A stretch of DNA of 6,374 nucleotides from Tidjanibacter sp. GTDB lineage: Bacteria; Bacteroidota; Bacteroidia; Bacteroidales; Rikenellaceae. The translations under genes and the position numbers were made by a program. The notes beneath the pieces were generated by a model, which was not told the DNA's origin, did no database searches, and saw only the letters and a list, made by a program, of their open reading frames with translations. Location: the NCBI GenBank assembly GCA_017628675.1, contig JAGBYS010000137.1:1-6374 (forward strand), in the 5' to 3' direction. Below, one piece after another: positions 1 to 6,250 of the stretch; positions within the stretch are counted from its first letter, which is position 1, and the number at the start of each line of letters is the position of its first letter.

Positions 1-12
1 ATTAGAAAAAAT

Positions 13-46
13 CGCCCCTCGCAACTATCGCGAGGGGCGTTTTTTT
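13..46. terminator. Bidirectional intrinsic terminator after dcp
   Basis: A perfect 10-bp GC-rich stem (13-22 CGCCCCTCGC pairs with 30-39 GCGAGGGGCG) encloses a 7-nt loop. On the plus strand it is followed by seven T (40-46). On the minus strand it is followed, after one A, by six T (complement of A6-A11). It therefore has the form of a rho-independent terminator in both directions. It lies immediately after the dcp stop codon, so it should end the fabD-dcp transcript. It could also end a plus-strand gene left of the window, which is inferred because no such gene is visible. Confidence 0.9.
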
Positions 47-47
47 G

Positions 48-2360
48 TTATTTCTTCTCGGTTTTCACCTTGAGTTTCCCTGCGGGGGTTAAGGTGCGTT
101 TGCCGGGGGTCTGCTTGTCGCCACCGCGAATCGCATTGGTATTGTGATTCTTGTGCAGCTTTATCTGGCCCTCAGCGGGCTGCTCATAGGTGGTGGGGAT
201 AGAGCCCTCCTCGATGCCTGTGCCGTCGATTATGGCCTCCTCCTCTTGGGGTTTGAGCACCGAGGGGTCCATAAAGCCGCGCGACACCATCAGGGGCAGA
301 CGGCTGGGCTCGGCGCCACGGAAGTCGCGGTAGAGCTCCATACCATCCTTGGTGCCACCTGCGGCCAGAAGGGTGCGCAGACGAGCGGCGGTCTGCTTGT
401 CGAACAGGTCGCCACTCTCCACAAAGGCCTGGTAGGCATCCTTGTCGAGTACCTCGGCCCAGATGTAGGAGTAGTAGCCCGACGAGTAGCCACCATCGAA
501 GATGTGGGAGAAGTAGGGCAGGCGGTAGCGGGGTGCTATCTGGCCGATGAGGCCGCGTTTCTCCTCGAGCATCTTCTTCTCGTAGGCCATAATGTCGAGG
601 CCCTCGGTGGAGGTGAGGGTGTGGACATCCATATCGATGATGGAGGCGGCCAGCAGCTCGGTGGTCATAAAGCCCTGATTGAAGAGCGAACTCTGCTGGA
701 TGCGGCCGATCATATTGTCGGGGATGACTGCGCCGGTCTGGTGGTGGATGGCGTAGGTCTTGAGCATTGCAGGCTCCATAGCCCAGTTCTCCATAATCTG
801 GCTGGGGAGCTCCACGAAGTCCCTCTCAACACCTGCCAGACCCTTGTAGGGCACCTGTGCGAAGAGGTTGTGGAGTGCGTGACCGAACTCGTGGAAGAAG
901 GTCTCGGTCTCGTCGATGGAGAGCAGCGAGGGGGTGTTGCCCGAGGGGCGGGTGAAGTTGCAAACGACAGTTACTACAGGAGTTACACGCTTGCCATCCT
1001 TCAGGCTCATCGACACAAACTCGCCGCACCACGCGCCACCACTCTTGCTGGCACGGGGGTGGAAGTCGAAGATGACAACGCCCAGCAGGGTGCCGTCTAC
1101 ATCCTCCACCTTGAAGGTCGAGCACTCCTTGTTGTAGGCGGCGATGTTGATGGGGGTGAAGGTGATGCCGTAGAGGCGGTTGCAGAGGGTGAAGACGCCC
1201 TGGCGCACATTTTCGAGCGAGAAGTAGGGGCGGATGGCCTGGTCGTCGAGGTTGTAGCGCTGCTTGCGCACCTTCTCCGAGTAGTACCACCAATCCCAAG
1301 CCTCAAAGTCGTTGGAGAGGTGGTCGCGATAGTACATACTCTTCATCTCGGCCATCTCCCTCTTGGCACTCTCGAGCGAGGGGCCCCAGAGCTCGTCCAG
1401 AAGTTCATATACTGCCTCGGGCTTCTTGGCCATCACATCGTCCAGAACATAGTGGGCGTGGGATTTATAGCCGAGCAATTGTGCACGGCGGATGCGGAGC
1501 GAGAGGATCTCGCTGATGAGGGCGGTGTTGTCCCACTCGCCACCGTTGCAACGCTCGATGTAGGCGGTGTAGATCTCCTTGCGCAGGTCGCGCTCGGTGG
1601 AGTAGGTGAGGAAGGGGAAGATGCTGGGGCGTGCAAGGGTGAAGAGGTACTTGCCGTTGTAGCCACGCTCCTTGGCCTCCTCGCGTGCCACATTCTTGAC
1701 GGTCGAGGGAAGGCCCTTGGTCTGCTCCTCCTCCAGAACGAGCTCATAGGCTGCATTGGCGGCCAGCAGGTTCTGGGAGTACTTCACGGTGGCCTCCGAG
1801 AGTTTGCGGTTTATCTCTGAGAGCTCGGCCTGCTTCTCGGCTGAGAGGTTGGCACCACTGCGCTCAAACTCCTTGAATGTCTTCTCGGTGAGCCTCTGCT
1901 GCAGGGTATCCAGCACCGCACGGTTGTTATAGACCTTCTTAACACGCTCGAAGAGTCCGGTGTTCATCATAATCTCATCCGAGTGGGCAGTCAGCAGGGG
2001 CGAAATCTCCACCTCCACCTTCTGCATCTCGGGGTTGGTGTCCGCAACGGCGATGAGGAAGAAGGTGTTGGAGATGTTGTTGAGCATCTCTCCCGCATTG
2101 TCCAGTGCGAGGATGGTGTTCTCAAAGGTGGCGGGCTCGGGATTGGCAACGATAGCCTCAATCTCGGCCTTGTGCTGCTCCATAGCGTAGCTGAAGGCGG
2201 GCATATAGTCGCTCACCTTGATCTTCTCGAAGGGAGGTATGCCGTAGGGGGTGTTCCACTCCTCCAACAGAGGGTTGACCCTGCTTGCCGAGTTCTGGTC
2301 GCTGCAAGCGCTCGGTGTAGTAATCATAGCTAAAATTGAAACGATAACTTTGAATTTCAT
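48..2360 (-). CDS. dcp: M3 family metallopeptidase, peptidyl-dipeptidase Dcp type, envelope-targeted
   Basis: This 770-residue zinc peptidase belongs to family M3; Dcp-type members release C-terminal dipeptides from peptides. Zinc site: HEFGH at 490-494 (ligands H490 and H494, catalytic E491) with the third ligand E517 in FVELPSQ, matching the layout of E. coli Dcp. Upstream is GGAW at 441-444. The substrate-binding set H619, Y625, Y629 and Y632 (in SHIFDGGYSSGYYSY) keeps the E. coli spacing. The N-terminus is a short basic and hydrophobic stretch ending TPSAC with Cys19, which suggests a secreted lipoprotein. However, Pro at -3 is not a classic lipobox residue, so a plain signal peptide or anchor is possible. 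The core ends near residue 696, and a 74-residue basic, low-complexity tail rich in Lys, Thr and Gly follows, so the protein is longer than the roughly 680-residue E. coli enzyme. It starts 24 nt after fabD and is probably cotranscribed with it. The family call is firm; the exact dipeptidase specificity is inferred. Confidence 0.93.
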   Translation of the reverse strand: MKFKVIVSILAMITTPSACSDQNSASRVNPLLEEWNTPYGIPPFEKIKVSDYMPAFSYAMEQHKAEIEAIVANPEPATFENTILALDNAGEMLNNISNTFFLIAVADTNPEMQKVEVEISPLLTAHSDEIMMNTGLFERVKKVYNNRAVLDTLQQRLTEKTFKEFERSGANLSAEKQAELSEINRKLSEATVKYSQNLLAANAAYELVLEEEQTKGLPSTVKNVAREEAKERGYNGKYLFTLARPSIFPFLTYSTERDLRKEIYTAYIERCNGGEWDNTALISEILSLRIRRAQLLGYKSHAHYVLDDVMAKKPEAVYELLDELWGPSLESAKREMAEMKSMYYRDHLSNDFEAWDWWYYSEKVRKQRYNLDDQAIRPYFSLENVRQGVFTLCNRLYGITFTPINIAAYNKECSTFKVEDVDGTLLGVVIFDFHPRASKSGGAWCGEFVSMSLKDGKRVTPVVTVVCNFTRPSGNTPSLLSIDETETFFHEFGHALHNLFAQVPYKGLAGVERDFVELPSQIMENWAMEPAMLKTYAIHHQTGAVIPDNMIGRIQQSSLFNQGFMTTELLAASIIDMDVHTLTSTEGLDIMAYEKKMLEEKRGLIGQIAPRYRLPYFSHIFDGGYSSGYYSYIWAEVLDKDAYQAFVESGDLFDKQTAARLRTLLAAGGTKDGMELYRDFRGAEPSRLPLMVSRGFMDPSVLKPQEEEAIIDGTGIEEGSIPTTYEQPAEGQIKLHKNHNTNAIRGGDKQTPGKRTLTPAGKLKVKTEKK

Positions 2361-2384
2361 AGTGGAGTTAGTTTTTTATTTAGT

Positions 2385-3239
2385 TTATGCTTTAATCTTC
2401 GAGATAAGACCCGTGAGGACCGCTCCGGGGCCACACTCAACAAACTCCTCGGCACCGTCGGCGAGCATCGCCCTGACACTCTGGGTCCACCTTACGGGCG
2501 AGGTCAGCTGGGCTATGAGGTTGGCCTTTATCTCCTCGGGCGAGGTGTGGGGCTTGGCGTCCACATTCTGGTAGATGGGGCAGCGTGGCTCGAGGAACTC
2601 GGTCTGCTCTATGGCTACCCTCAGCTGCTCCCTTGCGGAGGCCATACAGGGTGAGTGGAAACCACCGCTAACTGCCAGAGGGAGTGCGCGTTTGGCACCC
2701 GCCGCCTTGAGGGCCTCGCAGGCCTTCTGGACACCCTCTGTGGTGCCCGAGATGACCACCTGACCGGGGCAGTTGTAGTTGGCCGCAACCACACCCTCAA
2801 TACCATCGCAAATCTCCTCAACCCTCTCGTCTGCAAGGGCCAGGATGGCCGCCATTGTGGAGGGCACCTCCTCGCAAGCCTTCTGCATAGCCATAGCGCG
2901 TGCGTAGACCAGTCGGAGGCCGCTCTCGAAGCTGAGAGCACCGGAGGCTACAAGGGCGCTGAACTCGCCGAGCGAGTGGCCCGCAACCATCGCGGGGGTG
3001 AAATCCTCGCCAAGGGCTACGGCTGCCGCCACGGAGTGGATGAAGACCGCAGGCTGAGTCACCTTGGTCTGCTTGAGCTCCTCTGCGGAGCCCTCGAACA
3101 TAATCTTCGAGATCTCAAAGCCGAGGATCCTGTCGGCCTCCTCGAAGAGCTCTCGTGCGGCGGGCGAAGAGTCGTAGAGCTCCTTGCCCATACCGCTAAA
3201 TTGGCTTCCCTGACCAGGGAATACATATGCCTTTTTCAT
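2385..3239 (-). CDS. fabD: Malonyl-CoA:ACP transacylase FabD
   Basis: This cytoplasmic enzyme of type II fatty-acid synthesis moves malonyl from CoA to acyl carrier protein, supplying the elongation substrate. The protein has 284 residues, normal to slightly short for FabD. Visible motifs are FPGQGSQ at 7-13 (oxyanion-hole Gln), the nucleophile elbow GHSLGE at 87-92 with catalytic Ser89, Arg114 in VYARAMAMQ (binds the malonyl carboxylate in the family), ANYNCPGQ at 153-160, and catalytic His195 in SGGFHSPCM. The frame stays open for 39 more codons upstream, but that stretch covers the promoter and repeat DNA and does not resemble FabD. The ATG at 3239, giving MKKAYVFPGQG, is the family start. 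There is no clear Shine-Dalgarno sequence, as is usual in Bacteroidota. A TATCTTTG box lies just upstream. The gene leads a probable two-gene unit with dcp, and no other fab genes are adjacent here. Confidence 0.97.
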   Translation of the reverse strand: MKKAYVFPGQGSQFSGMGKELYDSSPAARELFEEADRILGFEISKIMFEGSAEELKQTKVTQPAVFIHSVAAAVALGEDFTPAMVAGHSLGEFSALVASGALSFESGLRLVYARAMAMQKACEEVPSTMAAILALADERVEEICDGIEGVVAANYNCPGQVVISGTTEGVQKACEALKAAGAKRALPLAVSGGFHSPCMASAREQLRVAIEQTEFLEPRCPIYQNVDAKPHTSPEEIKANLIAQLTSPVRWTQSVRAMLADGAEEFVECGPGAVLTGLISKIKA

Positions 3240-3264
3240 ACTTCTGTCGTGTTGGTTCAAACAA

Positions 3265-3295
3265 CAAAGATAGTGAATTAATTGGGAATTGAAAA
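3265..3295 (-). promoter_or_regulatory. Bacteroidota-type promoter for fabD-dcp
   Basis: On the minus strand, TATCTTTG (complement of 3265-3272) matches the Bacteroidota -7 consensus TAnnTTTG exactly. Nineteen nt upstream is TTTT (complement of 3292-3295), three of four matches to the -33 TTTG element. The -7 box ends 25 nt before the fabD ATG, which predicts a leader of roughly 20 nt. The sequence match is direct; promoter activity is inferred. Confidence 0.65.
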
Positions 3296-3300
3296 TTGTT
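3280..3300. repeat. Three tandem 7-nt repeats (AATTGNN) upstream of fabD
   Basis: The units are AATTGGG (3280-3286), AATTGAA (3287-3293) and AATTGTT (3294-3300), three copies in register with a fixed AATTG and two variable bases. The array covers the -33 element of the fabD promoter and part of the spacer. The same heptad recurs at the end of plsC. The repeat is short and AT-rich, so chance cannot be fully excluded for this copy alone. Confidence 0.5.
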
Positions 3301-3375
3301 AATAAAAATAGGTGTCGAAAGGGCTCGCAAACCAAAAATAATTCGTAAAATTGCAACTTTATTGGAATAGACTCG

Positions 3376-3409
3376 TTTGAGCGTTTCGTACGGCTCGAAC
3401 TTAGGTTAG
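3376..3409 (+). promoter_or_regulatory. Weak candidate promoter for plsC
   Basis: TTTG (3376-3379) and TAGGTTAG (3402-3409, one mismatch to TAnnTTTG) are 22 nt apart, a little longer than the usual 19-21. The -7 box ends 23 nt before the plsC ATG. An imperfect hairpin (GTTTGAGC at 3375-3382 with GCTCGAAC at 3393-3400, one G-U pair) lies within the same stretch and could be an operator-like element. The signal is weak and is listed because plsC needs a promoter in this region. Confidence 0.25.
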
Positions 3410-3411
3410 TC

Positions 3412-3432
3412 AGACTTTAGACTTTGGACATT
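3412..3432. repeat. Tandem 7-nt repeat (AGACTTT) abutting the plsC start
   Basis: AGACTTT (3412-3418) is repeated exactly at 3419-3425 and is followed by a diverged third unit, GGACATT (3426-3432), ending on the base before the plsC ATG. The array therefore occupies the ribosome-binding region, and no Shine-Dalgarno sequence is present. It has the same period as the AATTGNN arrays but a different unit sequence. Confidence 0.5.
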
Positions 3433-4164
3433 ATGAAAGTAATTTTGCTGGTAATATACATCCTCGTGATTGTTGTGTGGGCCATCATCTCGCTCATTGC
3501 AATGGCCCTTGCGTGGCTCTACTCGCTCCTTTTCGACAAGGAGCGCCGCCCCGTGATGGCACTCTCGAGGGTGGTGGCCCGTATGGTCTACCTCTTCTCG
3601 CCCGTCTGGCGTGTGAGGGTGGAGGGTGCCGAGAAGCTCGACCCCAAGCAGACCTATGTGATCACCTGCAACCACCAGTCCTTCTTCGACATTCCCTTGG
3701 CATTCTTCCTCCCGTTGTGGAAGTTTAAGTTTGTGTCGAAGGTGGAGGTGAGGAACATCCCCGCCATCGGTTGGATGCTCGGTATGAGGGGCGACATTGT
3801 CATCCGCAGGGGCACAGCCTCGGCCGCCGTGGCCGTTATGGAGCAGGGCACGGAGCACCTGAAGGCCGGCACCAGCGTCTTCATCTTCCCCGAGGGCACA
3901 CGCACCAAGGACGGCAACATCCACCGCTACAAGGATGGCGCCTTCCGTCTGGCCCAGGAGAATGGTGTGGCCATAGCACCCTGTGTGATGCTGGGCACCA
4001 AGGGGCTCTTCAAGGGCCGCAGGCTCAACTCCCGCAGGCTGGTAATCCGTGTGCTCGACCCCATCCCTGCCGAGCAGGTGAAGGCAACCCCCGCAAGGGA
4101 GTTGGCCGAGAGGGTGAAGGAGGCGTCGGTGGAGGCACTCGAACAATTGAAAATTGAAAATTGA
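3433..4164 (+). CDS. plsC: 1-acyl-sn-glycerol-3-phosphate acyltransferase (PlsC/LPLAT family)
   Basis: This 243-residue membrane acyltransferase is predicted to acylate position 2 of lysophosphatidic acid, giving phosphatidic acid, the precursor of membrane phospholipids. Residues 3-34 form one or two hydrophobic membrane segments. The catalytic HX4D motif is NHQSFFD with H81 and D86. GWMLGMRGDIVIRRG (113-127) matches the second family motif, FPEGTR (152-157) is the phosphate-binding motif, and IAPCVMLGTKG (181-191) is the fourth. The ATG at 3433 is preferred over a TTG three codons upstream because the latter lies inside a tandem repeat. The last residues, EQLKIEN, and the TGA stop are encoded by a 7-nt repeat array. 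The gene diverges from fabD, another lipid gene. The family call is firm. The related acyltransferases that make ornithine or glycine lipids or other polar lipids share these motifs, so the exact acceptor is inferred. Confidence 0.92.
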   Translation: MKVILLVIYILVIVVWAIISLIAMALAWLYSLLFDKERRPVMALSRVVARMVYLFSPVWRVRVEGAEKLDPKQTYVITCNHQSFFDIPLAFFLPLWKFKFVSKVEVRNIPAIGWMLGMRGDIVIRRGTASAAVAVMEQGTEHLKAGTSVFIFPEGTRTKDGNIHRYKDGAFRLAQENGVAIAPCVMLGTKGLFKGRRLNSRRLVIRVLDPIPAEQVKATPARELAERVKEASVEALEQLKIEN

Positions 4165-4179
4165 CAATGGACAATTGAG
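4145..4179. repeat. Five tandem 7-nt repeats across the plsC stop codon
   Basis: The units are AATTGAA (4145-4151), AATTGAA (4152-4158), AATTGAC (4159-4165), AATGGAC (4166-4172) and AATTGAG (4173-4179), five in-register copies with one internal mismatch. The first three encode the C-terminus of PlsC and its TGA stop, and the rest are intergenic. Composition shifts sharply from the GC-rich gene body to AT-rich repeat. A further AAATTGAAAG lies at 4212-4221. Confidence 0.8.
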
Positions 4180-4182
4180 AAG

Positions 4183-4209
4183 GGGCCGAAAGGGCCAAAA
4201 GGGCCAAAA
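4183..4209. repeat. Three tandem 9-nt repeats, GGGCC(G/A)AAA
   Basis: The units are GGGCCGAAA (4183-4191), GGGCCAAAA (4192-4200) and GGGCCAAAA (4201-4209), followed by GG. The array starts 4 nt after the heptad array and forms a compound repeat with it. No coding role is apparent. Slippage-type copy-number variation is possible. Confidence 0.75.
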
Positions 4210-4292
4210 GGAAATTGAAAGTGGCAATGGCCTCGGCGAGTACCGGGACTCCGAAGCAAGACTATGGTTAGAATTACGGCTTAAGGTTACAG

Positions 4293-4307
4293 CGATACGC
4301 AGTATCG
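4293..4307. other. Small perfect hairpin between plsC and parE
   Basis: CGATAC (4293-4298) and GTATCG (4302-4307) form a perfect 6-bp stem with loop GCA, extendable by one G-U pair. AAAAATTTTT follows at 4311-4320. It resembles a weak terminator for plsC, but the T run begins 8 nt after the stem, so termination is doubtful. It could equally be part of an extragenic palindromic repeat together with the 22-bp palindrome that follows. The rest of the gap (4222-4290) shows nothing I recognise. Confidence 0.4.
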
Positions 4308-4323
4308 TCTAAAAATTTTTGGT

Positions 4324-4345
4324 TCCGCTTTTTATAAAAAGCGGA
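4324..4345. other. Perfect 22-bp palindrome upstream of parE
   Basis: The sequence from TCCGCTTTTT (4324-4333) through the central AT to AAAAAGCGGA (4336-4345) is fully self-complementary. Its centre lies about 45 nt before the parE ATG. A smaller inverted repeat, CGCC-AAA-GGCG, follows. It could be an operator for a dimeric regulator, an extragenic palindromic repeat, or a hairpin in the parE leader. The symmetry is seen directly; the function is unknown. Confidence 0.6.
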
Positions 4346-4378
4346 GAAAAGAAACGCCAAAGGCGCAAAGAAAAAAGA

Positions 4379-6250
4379 ATGGAAGAGAACAAAAAGATAA
4401 CAACGCAGTACACAGACGAGGACATCAAGAAGTTGCCCCCGAGGGAGCAGGTGCGCTTGAGGCCCGGTATGTGGATTGGTAAGCTCGGTGACGGTACGCT
4501 CCCCGAGGACGGCATCTACACCCTCATCAAGGAGGTTGTGGACAACTCGGTGGACGAGTTCACGATGGGCTATGGCTCACAGATTGACATCACCATTGAG
4601 GATAAGTGGGTGACCATCCGCGACTATGGTCGTGGTATCCCTCTGAATATGCTCGATGCGTGTGTGGGCGAGATGAATGTGAGTGGTAAGTATAACGGTG
4701 CGGGCTACAAGAAGACGGTGGGTCTGAATGGTGTGGGTCTGAAGGCTGTGAACTACCTCTCCACCCACTTCGAGGCCAGGAGTGTGCGTGACGGTGAGTC
4801 GCGCACGGTAGTCTTCGAGCAGGGTGTGCTCAAGGAGGACCGCAGGGAGGCCAACCTCACCGACAAGTCGGGCACGATGGTGCGCTACCTGGTGGATGAG
4901 GAGATCTTCGGCATCTACGACTACAACCCCGAGTATGTGGAGCAGAAGGTCAGGAACTACACCTACCTGAACACGGGCCTTGTGTTCCGCCTCAATGGCA
5001 AGAAGTATGAGTCGAAGCACGGTCTGTTGGACCTGCTGGAGGAGAACCTCGGCGAGGAGCCCCTCTACACCCCCATTCATCTGAAGGGTAAGGACATCGA
5101 GATTGCCTTCACCCACGGCTCGGGCTATGGCGAGACCTACTTCTCGTTCGTCAACTCGCAGCACACCACCCAGGGCGGTACCCACCAGGCGGCCTTCAAG
5201 GAGGCGGTGGCCAAGACCATCAAGGAGTTCCTCAAGAAGGACTACGACCCCTCGGATGTCAGGGGGTCGATCATTGCGGCCATCAGCGTGAGCGTCGAGG
5301 AGCCCGAGTTTGAGAGCCAGACCAAGATTAAACTCTCCTCGAAGAATATGGGTCCCGGGCTGCTGTCGGTGCGCCAGTTCATTGGCGACTTCGTGAAGCA
5401 GGAGCTCGACGACTACCTCCATATGCACTCCGAGACGGCAACCATCCTCAATAAGAAGATTGCCGACAATGAGAAGGAGCGCAAGGCTATCTCCACCGTG
5501 CAGAAGAAGGCCAGGGAGATTGCCAAGAAGGTGAGCCTCAATAACCGCCAGCTGCGCGACTGCAAGATTCACTACTGCGACACCAAGAATGCCCGCAAGG
5601 AGGAGTCAATGATCTTCATCACCGAGGGTCTGTCGGCGAGTGGTTCGATTACCGCCTCGAGGGATGTGCAGACACAGGCCGTCTTCTCGCTGCGTGGTAA
5701 GCCCAAGAACTGCTATGGCGAGAGCAAAACCTTCGTCTACAAGAACGAGGAGTTCAACCTGCTGCAGGCGGCACTCGACATCGAGGAGAGCATCGACAAC
5801 CTGCGCTACAACAAGATCATCATCGCAACCGATGCCGATGTGGACGGTATGCACATCCGCCTGCTGATGATGACCTTCTTCCTGCAGTTCTTCCCCGAGG
5901 TCATCCGCCAGAACCACCTCTTTGTCCTGCAGACACCTCTGTTCCGTGTGCAGAACAAGCAGCAGACCAAGGTCATCTACTGCTACAACGAAGAGGAGAA
6001 GCAGAGGGCTATGGAGCAGATAGGTCCCAACTATGAGGTTACCCGATTCAAAGGTCTTGGTGAGATCTCCTCGAGCGAGTTCAAGGAGTTCATCGGCCCC
6101 AATATGAGGCTGGAGCCCGTGAAGATTTCGGCCGAGGAGCCCATCCACACGATGCTCGAGTTCTATATGGGTACCAACACCCCCGAGCGTCAGGGCTTCA
6201 TTGTGGATAACCTGCGCATTGAGGCTGATTATATCGAAGACCTACTTTAG
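4379..6250 (+). CDS. parE: DNA topoisomerase IV subunit B (ParE)
   Basis: This 623-residue subunit binds and hydrolyses ATP and pairs with ParC to unlink daughter chromosomes. The N-terminal GHKL ATPase domain shows KEVVDNSVDE with catalytic E52 and Mg-binding N56, DYGRGIP at 82-88, and the ATP-lid glycine motif GLNGVGLKAVNYL at 115-127. HTTQGGTH (262-269) and QTK (314-316, the lysine that reaches the ATP) mark the transducer domain. The C-terminal TOPRIM domain carries E416 (ITEGLSASGS) and the metal-binding D485, D487 and D489 of TDADVDG. RFKGLGE (556-562) follows. The SASGSI form rather than SAGG, and FSLRGKPKN, favour ParE over GyrB. Leu418 stands where most type II enzymes have Asp (EGDSA). 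The ATG at 4379 is chosen because a possible upstream TTG start would add 20 basic residues translated from palindrome DNA. No Shine-Dalgarno sequence is visible; the leader is A-rich. ParC is not in the window. Confidence 0.95.
   Translation: MEENKKITTQYTDEDIKKLPPREQVRLRPGMWIGKLGDGTLPEDGIYTLIKEVVDNSVDEFTMGYGSQIDITIEDKWVTIRDYGRGIPLNMLDACVGEMNVSGKYNGAGYKKTVGLNGVGLKAVNYLSTHFEARSVRDGESRTVVFEQGVLKEDRREANLTDKSGTMVRYLVDEEIFGIYDYNPEYVEQKVRNYTYLNTGLVFRLNGKKYESKHGLLDLLEENLGEEPLYTPIHLKGKDIEIAFTHGSGYGETYFSFVNSQHTTQGGTHQAAFKEAVAKTIKEFLKKDYDPSDVRGSIIAAISVSVEEPEFESQTKIKLSSKNMGPGLLSVRQFIGDFVKQELDDYLHMHSETATILNKKIADNEKERKAISTVQKKAREIAKKVSLNNRQLRDCKIHYCDTKNARKEESMIFITEGLSASGSITASRDVQTQAVFSLRGKPKNCYGESKTFVYKNEEFNLLQAALDIEESIDNLRYNKIIIATDADVDGMHIRLLMMTFFLQFFPEVIRQNHLFVLQTPLFRVQNKQQTKVIYCYNEEEKQRAMEQIGPNYEVTRFKGLGEISSSEFKEFIGPNMRLEPVKISAEEPIHTMLEFYMGTNTPERQGFIVDNLRIEADYIEDLL

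Noticed and set aside
144..1820. 558-codon open frame on the plus strand, antisense to dcp
   Set aside because: Its translation is a low-complexity run of Gly, Leu, Val, Ala and His with no recognisable motif. It mirrors the GC-rich codon use of dcp, whose zinc and substrate-binding motifs prove the minus-strand frame is real.
3240..3356. 39-codon N-terminal extension of FabD
   Set aside because: It covers the promoter and heptad repeat, has AT-rich intergenic composition, and the FabD family begins at the MKKAYVFPGQG start.
3424..3432. TTG start giving three extra PlsC residues
   Set aside because: It lies in the AGACTTT/GGACATT repeat, and an ATG follows directly with a normal membrane-segment start.
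4145..4209. CRISPR-like array
   Set aside because: The repeat units are 7 and 9 nt with no spacers, so this is simple tandem repetition.
3406..4227. 273-codon open frame on the minus strand covering plsC
   Set aside because: It is antisense to a gene with all four acyltransferase motifs, and its His/Gly/Leu-rich translation shows no family resemblance.
4319..4378. 20-codon N-terminal extension of ParE from a TTG start
   Set aside because: It is a translation of the palindrome and A-rich leader. The ATG at 4379 gives a normal ParE N-terminus.
4577..5572. 331-codon open frame antisense to parE
   Set aside because: It is a Leu/Val/His/Glu-rich shadow of the ParE frame. The ATPase and TOPRIM motifs are all in the plus-strand frame.
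5606..6148. 180-codon open frame antisense to the parE TOPRIM region
   Set aside because: It is a codon-bias shadow with no start-region signals or motifs.
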